From Erysipelotrichaceae bacterium (GTDB lineage: Bacteria; Bacillota_I; Bacilli_A; RFN20; CAG-826): DNA of 26,776 bases. The DNA is taken from NCBI GenBank assembly GCA_012729405.1, contig JAAYDH010000026.1:1-26776 (forward strand), in the 5' to 3' direction. Below are positions 5,914-13,384 of this stretch, one piece after another. The translations under genes were made by a program, and so were the position numbers. Position 1 is the stretch's first letter, and every line of letters begins with the position of its first letter. The notes beneath the pieces are model-generated. The model did no database searches, was not told the DNA's origin, and was given only the letters and a program-made list of their open reading frames with translations.

Positions 5914-7113
5914 CTAGTCTACAAAAATATCTTTGATTGGTGTACCGATAAGATTGTTTGGCTTTTCAAGTTTGAAGTTTTTGAGAATGGTTGCGCCCAT
6001 ATCAGCGAACGAGCCTCTCTCTTCGATTTGACGTCCGTTCTTGAAGGATTTGGAGAACAGGAGGAGCGGAACTCTTTCTCTGGTGTGGTCGGTTCCGTGC
6101 CAAGTTGGATCATTTCCGTGGTCGGCAGTGACAATTAACAAGTCATCTTCTCGGAGAACTTCAGTGAGTTCTTTTAAACGCTTATCGAATCTTTCAAGCG
6201 CTCCGGCATAGCCGGGGACGTCGCGGCGGTGACCGTATTCGGAATCAAACTCAACTAAGTTGACAAAGCATAAACCAGTGAAATCATGGTTCTTAGCTTC
6301 AGCGATGGTTTTATCCATGCCGTCTTCGTTGCTGATTGTCTTTTGGGTTTTGGTAACACCGTATTGATCGTATATATCAGCGATTTTACCGACGCAGGAG
6401 GTCATAAATCCATTATCTTGTAAAATGTTCATTACGGTTGGATTAGAAGGTCTAAGCGCCAAGTCGTGTCGATTTGGTGTTCTCTTAAAGTTAGAAGCAT
6501 CTGTTCCAATAAATGGGCGAGCGATAATTCGTCCGACCATCCACTCAGGCTTCATACAGATTTCGCGGGCAATATCGCAGCATCGATATAACTCTTGGAC
6601 ACCGGTGACTTCTTCGTGAGCGGCGATTTGAAGCACGCTGTCCGCAGAAGTGTAGACTATGAGAGAATTCTCTCTCATTTGTTGCTCACCGAGTTCTTTT
6701 AAAATCTCAGTTCCGGAAGCGGAATAGTTACCGATAATCTTGTGTCCAGTTTTCTCTTCGAGCTCTTTAATTAATTCGGGAGGGAATCCAGTATCAGTAA
6801 AAGTTTGGAATGGTTTTTCAGTATAGATACCCATCATTTCCCAGTGACCAGTCATCGTGTCTTTGCCGTTGCTCTCTTCGCGAGATGTTGTCGCGTAGGA
6901 ATGAGGGTGGGCAACTTTGGTTGTTCCAACGATTGGAGCGAGGTCGCCAATGCCAAAGGAATTGAGAGTTGGGATATTTAAACCTCCGACGCCTTCGGAA
7001 ATGTGGACAAGGGTGTTGCTACCCGCATCGCCATACTTCTCAGCATCTGGTTCTCCTCCAATGCCGACAGAGTCGGCAACAATTAAGAATATTCTTTTAA
7101 ATTTAAACGCCAT
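5914..7113 (-). CDS. deoB: Phosphopentomutase
   Basis: This is a 399-residue phosphopentomutase of the alkaline-phosphatase superfamily. It interconverts ribose-1- and ribose-5-phosphate (and the deoxy forms) in nucleoside salvage. Visible markers are the N-terminal metal-binding KRIFLIVADSVGIG, the DAGSNTLVH loop, GKDTMTGHWEMMGI containing the Thr that carries the phosphate, YTSADSVLQIAAHEE, and a C-terminal TADHGNDPTWHGTDHTRE with the second metal-site residues. Length matches the family. The ribosome binding site AAGGAG lies eight bases before the ATG. It follows xerD after 34 bp, the same xerD-drm pairing as in B. subtilis, and is the last gene of the operon, with a strong hairpin after it. 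Confidence 0.96.
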   Translation of the reverse strand: MAFKFKRIFLIVADSVGIGGEPDAEKYGDAGSNTLVHISEGVGGLNIPTLNSFGIGDLAPIVGTTKVAHPHSYATTSREESNGKDTMTGHWEMMGIYTEKPFQTFTDTGFPPELIKELEEKTGHKIIGNYSASGTEILKELGEQQMRENSLIVYTSADSVLQIAAHEEVTGVQELYRCCDIAREICMKPEWMVGRIIARPFIGTDASNFKRTPNRHDLALRPSNPTVMNILQDNGFMTSCVGKIADIYDQYGVTKTQKTISNEDGMDKTIAEAKNHDFTGLCFVNLVEFDSEYGHRRDVPGYAGALERFDKRLKELTEVLREDDLLIVTADHGNDPTWHGTDHTRERVPLLLFSKSFKNGRQIEERGSFADMGATILKNFKLEKPNNLIGTPIKDIFVD

Positions 7114-7147
7114 AAGGTTTCTCCTTTTTGACCTAAGTCATTATAAA

Positions 7148-8029
7148 TTACTTTTTTCGCATATACAAATCATAAGCGCTCAAGATGCGCTTGGTCGAAA
7201 CGTGGGTATATATTTGCGTAGTCGCTATATTAGTGTGACCAAGCATTTGTTGGACGGCGACTAATTGGGCTCCGTTTTCTAAAAGGTGGGTCGCAAAGCA
7301 GTGACGAAGCGTATGGGGGGATATCGAGACTTCAATCCCGGCTATGGAAGCATATTTCTTTACCTGTTTGAAGAAGTACTGACGAGATAATGGCTTTCCG
7401 TATCTATTTAAAAATAGATATTTACTATCTCGCCCTTCGTTTTTGCACCGTACCTCATCGAGATATTTTGCGATGCATTCAATCGCGTAATCTCCGATAG
7501 GAACTTTTCGCTCTTTGGCACCCTTACCCATCACATTGACAACCCCAGCCTTCAAATTGACTTTGCTTCTCTCTAAACTAAGCAACTCACTGACGCGTAA
7601 TCCGGTCGCATACATCGTCTCTAGCATCGCCCGGTCACGAATTCCTTCTGGTTTTTCCATGTCTGGCATATCTAGTAATCGATCAATCTCCTCAACTGAT
7701 AAACAATGAGGGAGGTGTTCCGGTTTCTTCGGGGTGTCGATCTCTGGAATATCGTCCTGCAGATAGCCTTCCTTTTTAAGGAAAATGAAGAAACTTTTCG
7801 TGGAAGATAGTCTTCTTAAGGCGGTGGAAGCAGATAAGCCAATTGAAAATTCATAACGGAGAAAGTCGACGAGGTCGGTCCCCATCAGATCTTCAACTCT
7901 TGTCCGTTGATGGAAAAAGAGGAAGAATTGTTTTAAATCATCTAAATAAGACTTTACGGTCTGGTTTGATAAACCTTTCTCCGCAAGAATATATTGCTCA
8001 TAGAGGTCAATCGCGTCTTTAATATCCAT
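7148..8029 (-). CDS. xerD: Site-specific tyrosine recombinase XerD
   Basis: This is a 293-residue tyrosine recombinase, normally partner of XerC/CodV for resolving chromosome dimers at dif with FtsK/SpoIIIE. It has an N-terminal SAM-like core-binding domain (residues 1-90) and a C-terminal catalytic domain with R145 (ATGLRVSELL), H239 and R242 (SPHTLRHCFATH), H265 (MLGHTNIATT) and nucleophile Y274 (QIYTH). The TTQIYTHV end and the deoB neighbour favour XerD over XerC. It starts two bases after the dinB stop codon and has only a weak AAGAGA ribosome binding site. It lies about 2 kb from the dif-like site at 5060-5087, an unusually close linkage for a two-recombinase system. No xerC is in the window. 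Confidence 0.93.
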   Translation of the reverse strand: MDIKDAIDLYEQYILAEKGLSNQTVKSYLDDLKQFFLFFHQRTRVEDLMGTDLVDFLRYEFSIGLSASTALRRLSSTKSFFIFLKKEGYLQDDIPEIDTPKKPEHLPHCLSVEEIDRLLDMPDMEKPEGIRDRAMLETMYATGLRVSELLSLERSKVNLKAGVVNVMGKGAKERKVPIGDYAIECIAKYLDEVRCKNEGRDSKYLFLNRYGKPLSRQYFFKQVKKYASIAGIEVSISPHTLRHCFATHLLENGAQLVAVQQMLGHTNIATTQIYTHVSTKRILSAYDLYMRKK

Positions 8030-8031
8030 AA

Positions 8032-9234
8032 TTATCTCTTCTTTTCTTTCGGCTTAACTTCTGATGCCCGCATTAGGGAGTCTTTCTTTAATTTACGATT
8101 CAACTCATTGATGAGTAATCTCGTTCGGTTTTCTTCTTCGGCTTTTTCATAATCAAAAAGCGATATCTGAATCGCCATATCACGAGGATCGATTAAATTT
8201 TGTAAGGTGATTCCCACCAATCTCACGGTGAGAGAAAGAAAGTTTTTCTCATAGAGCTTTAAGGCAATATCTAGAATTTGTTTGTAGTCATTAGTGGGAG
8301 TATCAATGGTCATCGACTTGTTGTGAACAACAAAGTTAGCTTCTTTAACGACGATTTGAATAGTTGTGCCCATCTTATTATCTCGAATCGCTCGAGAAGA
8401 TACTTCTTTAGCTAATTGTTCAAACATGTATTTAATTTCGCTGTAATCGTTCGTATCGTGATAAAAAGTCGAGGAATTACCGATTGACTTGGCATCTTCG
8501 GGTTCGGAAGCAACAACATCAGAACCTCTGCCGTTAATCCAATCTTTGATGACGAAGTAGAACTTTCCGAGAATATTCACTAAATCGGAATCATCTTTTT
8601 CGCTTCTAGAGGCGAGATCTCCAATTGTATTAATTCCGATGCTTCTTAATCGAGGAGCGGTCTTTTTCCCGATGCCGTACATCTTCTCAATCGCTAATGG
8701 AAAAAGAATATTAGGGATATCTCGCTTTCGAATGAACGTTAAACCCATTGGTTTCTTATAATCGCTGCCCATCTTAGCGAGAAATTTTGTCGCTGCAACG
8801 CCGATGGAGCAGCCTAATTTGGTCTTTTGATATAAATCGAGCTGCATCTTTTTGAAAAAGGCTGGTACATCACTGACCTTTTTCACCACTTCTGTGAAAT
8901 CCGCGTAACATTCGTCTACGGAAGCGATTTCCACGAGAGGGGTATATCTTTTCACAAATTTGAAAAACAGGCGCGACAAGCCCCCGTAATAGCGAAAATC
9001 GACTGGTTTGATAATAAGATTTGGGCACAACTCTTTCGCTTTAAACATTGGCATTCCACTCGAGACCCCATATTTACGTGCTTCATAAGAGCAAGTTGAA
9101 ACAATACCCGAACGGCCATCATGACCGATAGCGACTGGCTTTCCTTCTAAACTGGCATCGCGAATTTCTTCAGCGCGAGCAAAGAAGGCGTTTAAATCAA
9201 TGTGGACGATGACTTTTCCCATCTGCACATTCAT
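8032..9234 (-). CDS. dinB: DNA polymerase IV (Y family)
   Basis: This is a 400-residue error-prone translesion polymerase. The palm has catalytic D13 in HIDLNAFFARAEE and D107-E108 in SVDECYADF. The little-finger region follows (LVGITLQNL). Residues 356-360, QISLF, fit the sliding-clamp binding motif, with a basic 40-residue tail after it. The ATG at 9234 is used here; a second ATG four codons in is as plausible, since neither has a clear ribosome binding site. The gene follows dxs after 33 bp and precedes xerD by two bases. I recall no usual dxs-dinB pairing in Bacillota, where tlyA normally follows dxs. Confidence 0.93.
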   Translation of the reverse strand: MNVQMGKVIVHIDLNAFFARAEEIRDASLEGKPVAIGHDGRSGIVSTCSYEARKYGVSSGMPMFKAKELCPNLIIKPVDFRYYGGLSRLFFKFVKRYTPLVEIASVDECYADFTEVVKKVSDVPAFFKKMQLDLYQKTKLGCSIGVAATKFLAKMGSDYKKPMGLTFIRKRDIPNILFPLAIEKMYGIGKKTAPRLRSIGINTIGDLASRSEKDDSDLVNILGKFYFVIKDWINGRGSDVVASEPEDAKSIGNSSTFYHDTNDYSEIKYMFEQLAKEVSSRAIRDNKMGTTIQIVVKEANFVVHNKSMTIDTPTNDYKQILDIALKLYEKNFLSLTVRLVGITLQNLIDPRDMAIQISLFDYEKAEEENRTRLLINELNRKLKKDSLMRASEVKPKEKKR

Positions 9235-9252
9235 TGTAAACGATGTTTTAGA

Positions 9253-9263
9253 TTATGTTAACC
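9253..9263 (+). repeat. Exact second copy of the dif right arm
   Basis: TTATGTTAACC, identical over 11 bp to the right arm of the dif-like site, lies between dxs and dinB. The sequence 17 bp to its left does not resemble the left arm, so it is a half-site at most. Confidence 0.35.
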
Positions 9264-9267
9264 AAAT

Positions 9268-11121
9268 CTATATAATTTTAATGACGTCTTCGGGGAGCAA
9301 ACTAAATTCGCGTTTCTGCTCTTCAATCGAAGCATGATTCACAAAGACGGAAGGAATCGCTCTGACGCGAATATCGCCTTTATATGATCTTTTGATTAAT
9401 TCGGCAATTAAGTATTTCGCAAAACCATTTTCCGTGGCGTATGGATCGTAAATAATTACTTTTTCGTAAGTGATCAATTCATTAACTGCCTCCATATCAA
9501 GGGGTTTTTGATAAATCGCATTGAATAAAGTGACATTAAGTTTCTTGTCAACGAGTAATTGTTTTAATGCTAAAAGTTCGGGACCGACTGCGACGATAGC
9601 TGTTTTCTCGCCCTGGAGTTCTTTTTTCCATTTCCCGTAGGGAATGGTGGTGGTTTCCTGCTTCGAAGAGTAGTGGAAAACTCTCTCTTTCGGGTATCTG
9701 ATGCAGAATACCCCGTGATTGTTGAATGATTCTTCCAACAAAGCGCGAGCCTCTTTGGGGGTGGCCGCCATGGTGACGACTGTATTTGGCATATCAATTA
9801 AGAAAGCTTGATCAAAGATTCCTTGGTGGGAATTGCCGTCTTTGCCAACTAAACCACTGCGATCGATTAACAAGGTCGCATTGAGTTGGATACGGGCTAG
9901 GTCATGATTAACTTGGTCATAAGCTCTTTGCAAGAAAGTTGAATAAATCGAAATTATCGGATGAAAACCGCTGATTGATAGGCCGGCCGACATCGTCACC
10001 GCGTGTTCTTCGGCTATGCCGACATCGACGCAGCGATCTGGATATTTAGCAAATAACTCGGAGAGATGGCTTCCGTATCCAGTTGCAGGTGTTACTGTAA
10101 TCGCATTTTCATGATTTTTCATTACATCGACTAAATAGTCATTAAAGATCTGGGACCAGCCAGTTCCGTTCTCGTATGATTGTTCGCCAGTTTCGGGATT
10201 AAAAACATGGACACCATGCCAAATTCCCTTGTCATCATCTTCGGCAAACTTATAACCCTTACCTTTGATTGTCTTAATAAAGACAACGACCGATTTATCA
10301 GTGCTCTTAGCACGGATAAGTGCCTTCTCAAGAGCTTTAATGTTGTGACCATCAATCGGTCCGATGACAGAGAATCCAAAGGAATCAAAAATGTTGATCT
10401 TGAGAATTTTACGTTTGAACCAGTTTTTGATTTTGACCGCTCCGGCGTACATCTTTCTGCCAACCTTAGTCCCACTTAACAATCTTTTGAAAAAATGTTT
10501 CGATTTGCGATAGAAACCAGAAGTCGAAAAGCTGCGGAACATCTTAGCGAATCCACCGACTGGTTTAGAAATAGACATATTGTTATCGTTTAATACGATA
10601 ATCATCTTATGTTGGTTTTGACCAGCGTCGTTTAAGCCTTCAAAAGCGAGACCGTTGACAATGGAAGCGTCACCAATGAATGAAATGACATCGTGTTTTT
10701 CTTTTTTTAAATCGCGAGCCATCGCTAAGCCAAGGCCAGCACTGATGCTCGTGGAACTGTGTCCGGCTTCAAAGGCGTCATAACTGGATTCTTTGATATC
10801 TTGATATCCGGCAGTTCCGTCCTTTTGTCTCAAACGTTCTAAAGAACGTCCGGTCAATAATTTATAGGTGTAACACTGATGACCAACATCAAAAATGAGC
10901 TTATCTTTTTTGAAATCAAAAACCCGGCACATAGCGATCGTTGCATCAACAACGCCTAAATTGGACGACAAGTGACCACCATTCTTGGATGTGACTTGAA
11001 TGATGTACTTGGAAATGTCATCGCTTAAAACATTCAGCTCCTTATAAGATAAATCTTTTAAGAAATCTGGATTCTTGATTGTCGATAAATCGACACGTTG
11101 GATTTCTTTCTTCTTTTTCAT
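9268..11121 (-). CDS. dxs: 1-deoxy-D-xylulose-5-phosphate synthase
   Basis: This is a 617-residue thiamine-diphosphate enzyme that condenses pyruvate and glyceraldehyde-3-phosphate, the first step of the MEP isoprenoid pathway. Visible motifs are GGHLSSNLG near the N-terminus, FDVGHQCYTYKLLTGR, the TPP-binding stretch from GDASIVNGLAFEGLND to LNDNNMSIS, DGHNIKAL, then the second domain DVGIAEEHAVTMSAGLS, the DRSGLVGKDG/HQG block and the transketolase C-terminal domain. Length is close to the usual 620-640. Upstream on the same strand is xseB, as in Bacillus, but ispA, usually between them, is absent. The 43-bp gap ahead of the ATG holds a TACTA array and no recognisable ribosome binding site. 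Confidence 0.96.
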   Translation of the reverse strand: MKKKKEIQRVDLSTIKNPDFLKDLSYKELNVLSDDISKYIIQVTSKNGGHLSSNLGVVDATIAMCRVFDFKKDKLIFDVGHQCYTYKLLTGRSLERLRQKDGTAGYQDIKESSYDAFEAGHSSTSISAGLGLAMARDLKKEKHDVISFIGDASIVNGLAFEGLNDAGQNQHKMIIVLNDNNMSISKPVGGFAKMFRSFSTSGFYRKSKHFFKRLLSGTKVGRKMYAGAVKIKNWFKRKILKINIFDSFGFSVIGPIDGHNIKALEKALIRAKSTDKSVVVFIKTIKGKGYKFAEDDDKGIWHGVHVFNPETGEQSYENGTGWSQIFNDYLVDVMKNHENAITVTPATGYGSHLSELFAKYPDRCVDVGIAEEHAVTMSAGLSISGFHPIISIYSTFLQRAYDQVNHDLARIQLNATLLIDRSGLVGKDGNSHQGIFDQAFLIDMPNTVVTMAATPKEARALLEESFNNHGVFCIRYPKERVFHYSSKQETTTIPYGKWKKELQGEKTAIVAVGPELLALKQLLVDKKLNVTLFNAIYQKPLDMEAVNELITYEKVIIYDPYATENGFAKYLIAELIKRSYKGDIRVRAIPSVFVNHASIEEQKREFSLLPEDVIKII

Positions 11122-11124
11122 TGA

Positions 11125-11157
11125 TACTATTTTTCTACTAATATTCTACTAATAAAA
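11125..11157 (+). repeat. 11-bp periodic TACTA array (copy 3), directly upstream of dxs
   Basis: Three perfect TACTA units occur at exact 11-bp spacing: TACTATTTTTC, TACTAATATTC, TACTAATAAAA. They fill most of the 43-bp gap between xseB and dxs and end three bases before the dxs ATG (reading leftward). The position where a ribosome binding site would be expected is taken up by the array. Confidence 0.6.
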
Positions 11158-11164
11158 TGAATTT

Positions 11165-11359
11165 TTATTTGATATCCACTACTTTTTCGACTTTCTCTTC
11201 CGCTTCCTTCAAAAGCTTAGAGAGCTTAACGATAATTTCTTGTCCCTCTTGATAAAGTTTGAGGCTTTCTTCCAAGGGCAAAGTTTTAGATGATATCTTG
11301 GAAACGATTTCATCGAGTCTTTTTAATTCTTCTTCGAACTTGATTGGAGTTTCTTTCAT
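11165..11359 (-). CDS. xseB: Exodeoxyribonuclease VII small subunit
   Basis: This is a 64-residue, mostly helical and acidic protein with the XseB hallmark KFEEELKRLDEIVSKI, LPLEESLKLYQEG, and a C-terminal coiled coil (LLKEAEEKVEKV). It binds the large subunit to form exonuclease VII, which degrades single-stranded DNA. It is slightly shorter than the usual 70-85 residues. Its ATG overlaps the xseA stop codon as ATGA, so it is translationally coupled to xseA. That TGA is the only TGA stop I noted in the window and supports the standard code. Confidence 0.93.
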   Translation of the reverse strand: MKETPIKFEEELKRLDEIVSKISSKTLPLEESLKLYQEGQEIIVKLSKLLKEAEEKVEKVVDIK

Positions 11360-12501
11360 TTGCTTTCTTCCTCACTTTGCTTGACAGTACTGATTATCTT
11401 TCCATTTTTTAAGACGGTGGTTATTGTCTGTTCGGGTTTAACTTTTTTCACATCATCCACCACTTGTCCGTCAGCGGATAAGGTGATGGAATATCCTCTT
11501 TGGAGGATACTGGTGGGATTCAGCGCGGCGAGGCTCTCTTTCCGCCACTTGATTTCTTGCTCGAGGTAATTCACTTTATCAGACAAAGCGTCTTTCAACT
11601 GCTCACTGATTTCAGTGATATTGTCGCTCATATCGTGAAGTTTCTCAACTATTGCGCTTTTCATGTCCTCGAGACAATATTCAAAATGCTGTTCGATTTC
11701 TCTTCGATCAACTGTCGCGAGTTCAGCCGCTCCAGTGGGCGTGCTGGCTCTTTTATCAGCGACGTAGTCGATTAATGTCATATCAATTTCATGGCCTACC
11801 GCGGAGATTACGACCATCTTGCTATCCGCAACTGCTCGAACCAGCTTCTCGTCGTTAAAGGCGCTTAAATCTTCGCTAGAACCACCGCCACGACCAATGA
11901 TAAGAGTATCTAAAGGATATTTCTGGGATTCTTCAAAGGCGCGGAGCAATTCTTTAGGTGCGCCCTCGCCTTGAACGGAGCTATAGAAGACGTAGATGTC
12001 TGCGATGGGGTATCTTCGTTTAATGTTAGTTAGGATATCTTTAATTGCCGCACTATTCGGGGCGGTAATCACGCCAATGGCGTTCGGATAAATATTGATT
12101 GGTCTTTTTCTCGAGGCGTCAAACAAGCCTTCAGCTTGGAGTTTCTTCTTCAACTTTTCGAGTTCAATCAGAATCGCTCCCGTACCGACTTGTTGCATTT
12201 CGTAGATGAGGAGTTGATACGTGCCTCTCACCGCATAGACGTCTAATGAGGCTAAGACGATTACTTCGTCGCCATTTTTCGGTTCGAAAGAGAGGCGAGT
12301 AGCATTTGAAGAAAACATCACCGCGCCGATAAGTGATTTATCATCTTTCAATGAAAAATAAAGATGTCCTGCTGCACCACTTTTGAAATTGGACACCTCT
12401 CCTTTGACGAGGATATATTTTAATCTCGCATCTTGAGAGAGGACAGCTTTGACATACTGGTTGATATCATTTACCGAGTATATTGTTCTCTCGACATCCA
12501 T
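11356..12501 (-). CDS. xseA: Exodeoxyribonuclease VII large subunit
   Basis: This is the 381-residue catalytic subunit of exonuclease VII. The N-terminal OB fold (residues 1-100; YSVNDINQYVKAVL, VKGEVSNFK, GHLYFSLKD) is followed by the catalytic domain: IGVITAPNSAAIKDI, then TLIIGRGGGSSEDLSAFNDE, AVGHEIDMTLIDYVADKRASTPTGAAEL. The end LQRGYSITLSADGQVV is the conserved C-terminal segment. Typical XseA has 440-450 residues; the missing length is in the coiled-coil stretch between the catalytic core and the C-terminal segment. The ATG abuts the nusB stop codon (TAAATG). folD, which sits between nusB and xseA in Bacillus, is absent. Confidence 0.95.
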   Translation of the reverse strand: MDVERTIYSVNDINQYVKAVLSQDARLKYILVKGEVSNFKSGAAGHLYFSLKDDKSLIGAVMFSSNATRLSFEPKNGDEVIVLASLDVYAVRGTYQLLIYEMQQVGTGAILIELEKLKKKLQAEGLFDASRKRPINIYPNAIGVITAPNSAAIKDILTNIKRRYPIADIYVFYSSVQGEGAPKELLRAFEESQKYPLDTLIIGRGGGSSEDLSAFNDEKLVRAVADSKMVVISAVGHEIDMTLIDYVADKRASTPTGAAELATVDRREIEQHFEYCLEDMKSAIVEKLHDMSDNITEISEQLKDALSDKVNYLEQEIKWRKESLAALNPTSILQRGYSITLSADGQVVDDVKKVKPEQTITTVLKNGKIISTVKQSEEESK

Positions 12502-12918
12502 TTAGTTTATGACTCCATCCAATATTGCGTTGATGAATTGTGACTGCTTGATGTCGATGTACTTCTTAGCAAGGCTAACGGCGATGTTGATGACGACGCG
12601 CTTATCGCTTTTCTCGACAAAATAATAATGGGAATATGACATTAATAAAATAGCTTGGGTAAGCAAAGGAAGGCGCTCCCATTTCCAGTTCTTCAGGAAT
12701 GGGACATAGGCATCGCGAATGATTCCGTATTTACTCAAAGAAACGATGACCATGTTCTTCACAAAGTCATCGACTTCTTCATATGGTTGGCCACACATCT
12801 CACTAATCAATTCGCGAGCGTCTCTCTCCCGGGATTTGTTAGAAGTAGAAAAATCGACCAATTCATCGTAGATGACGGTCATGATTATATAGTGGAGTTG
12901 ATTTCTTGATAAAGCCAT
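12502..12918 (-). CDS. nusB: Transcription antitermination factor NusB
   Basis: This 138-residue all-helical protein matches NusB. With NusE (S10) it binds boxA RNA in rRNA leaders and supports rRNA antitermination. Visible conserved parts are the N-terminal SRNQLHYIIMTVIYDEL, the central LPLLTQAILLMSYSHYYF, and the typical end VVINIAVSLAKKYIDIKQSQFINAILDGVI. It starts three bases after the asp23-like stop codon and ends exactly where xseA begins, within the yqhY-nusB-xse block common in Bacillota. Residues such as the N-terminal Arg-rich boxA contact are less conserved than usual, but family membership is clear. Confidence 0.93.
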   Translation of the reverse strand: MALSRNQLHYIIMTVIYDELVDFSTSNKSRERDARELISEMCGQPYEEVDDFVKNMVIVSLSKYGIIRDAYVPFLKNWKWERLPLLTQAILLMSYSHYYFVEKSDKRVVINIAVSLAKKYIDIKQSQFINAILDGVIN

Positions 12919-12921
12919 AAA

Positions 12922-13275
12922 TTAGATGATGGAAACAACGCGAACCTGAACATCGAAAGGGATTTGTTCACTCGAGATCATAAAGATGTTGTTGATTTCA
13001 TCTTGAATTAAACGAGAGACATTTTGAATGTTGCTGCCTTTTACGACATCGACAGAGACACTGATGTGGACAATACCCTTTCGGATAGTTGTCTTTATCG
13101 GAGTGTTGAGGCGGAACAAAGACGCTAAAGCGGGAAGACCTTTGGTCTTTTTTGAGGTAACGTTAATGCCGGGAAGTCTTTCGATTGCTTCGGCAGCCAA
13201 ACGATTAAAAGTGCGATAAGAAATCGCGAGCTTGCCTCTTTTTAGATAGTCGTCAATGTAAATGTAATCAGCCAT
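12922..13275 (-). CDS. Asp23/Gls24 family protein (YqhY-like)
   Basis: This is a 117-residue protein of the Asp23/Gls24 (DUF322) family, of the kind found ahead of nusB (YqhY). I chose ATG 13275, giving MADYIYIDDYLKRGKLAIS; an in-frame TTG at 13317 would add 14 residues but falls on the -35 element of a good promoter. The fold markers are GKLAISYRTFNRLAAEAI, the central GLPALASLFR, and KGIVHISVSVDVVKG followed by IQDEINNIF and FDVQVRVVSI. The function is not settled; YqhY has been linked to fatty-acid synthesis control in Bacillus, where accBC is upstream, which is not the case here. First gene of the eight-gene leftward operon. Confidence 0.87.
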   Translation of the reverse strand: MADYIYIDDYLKRGKLAISYRTFNRLAAEAIERLPGINVTSKKTKGLPALASLFRLNTPIKTTIRKGIVHISVSVDVVKGSNIQNVSRLIQDEINNIFMISSEQIPFDVQVRVVSII

Positions 13276-13288
13276 ATTCTCTTGTATC

Positions 13289-13317
13289 AATATATATGAA
13301 ATATATGAAACGTGCAA
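13289..13317 (-). promoter_or_regulatory. Promoter of the asp23-nusB-...-deoB operon
   Basis: On the minus strand the -35 is TTGCAC and the -10 is TATATT with a 17-bp spacer. The likely transcription start near 13282 leaves only about seven bases before the asp23-like ATG at 13275, so the mRNA would be almost leaderless. Confidence 0.5.
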
Positions 13318-13337
13318 TTGTTACGAATGCAAAACAA

Positions 13338-13363
13338 GAAAAAAGGCAACGTCGCGGTTGCCT
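13338..13363 (-). terminator. Terminator of tkt
   Basis: AGGCAAC pairs with GTTGCCT around a 6-base loop (13344-13363), with TTTTTTC following in the leftward direction. It lies 21 bp beyond the tkt stop codon. The A-rich and T-rich flanks extend the stem imperfectly. Confidence 0.8.
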
Positions 13364-13384
13364 CGTTTTGATTTAGTGAACGAT

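Noticed and set aside
9236..9263. A second full dif site next to dinB.
   Set aside because: Only the right arm (9253-9263) matches; the expected left arm, GTAAACGATGT, does not resemble ACTTCGCATAA.
11356..11358. Reading TGA as Trp (Mycoplasma code).
   Set aside because: Trp positions are TGG throughout, and the xseA TGA overlaps the xseB ATG in the standard ATGA coupling.
13276..13317. TTG start for the asp23-like gene adding 14 residues.
   Set aside because: It coincides with the -35 element of a good promoter and the extra residues are not part of the family fold.
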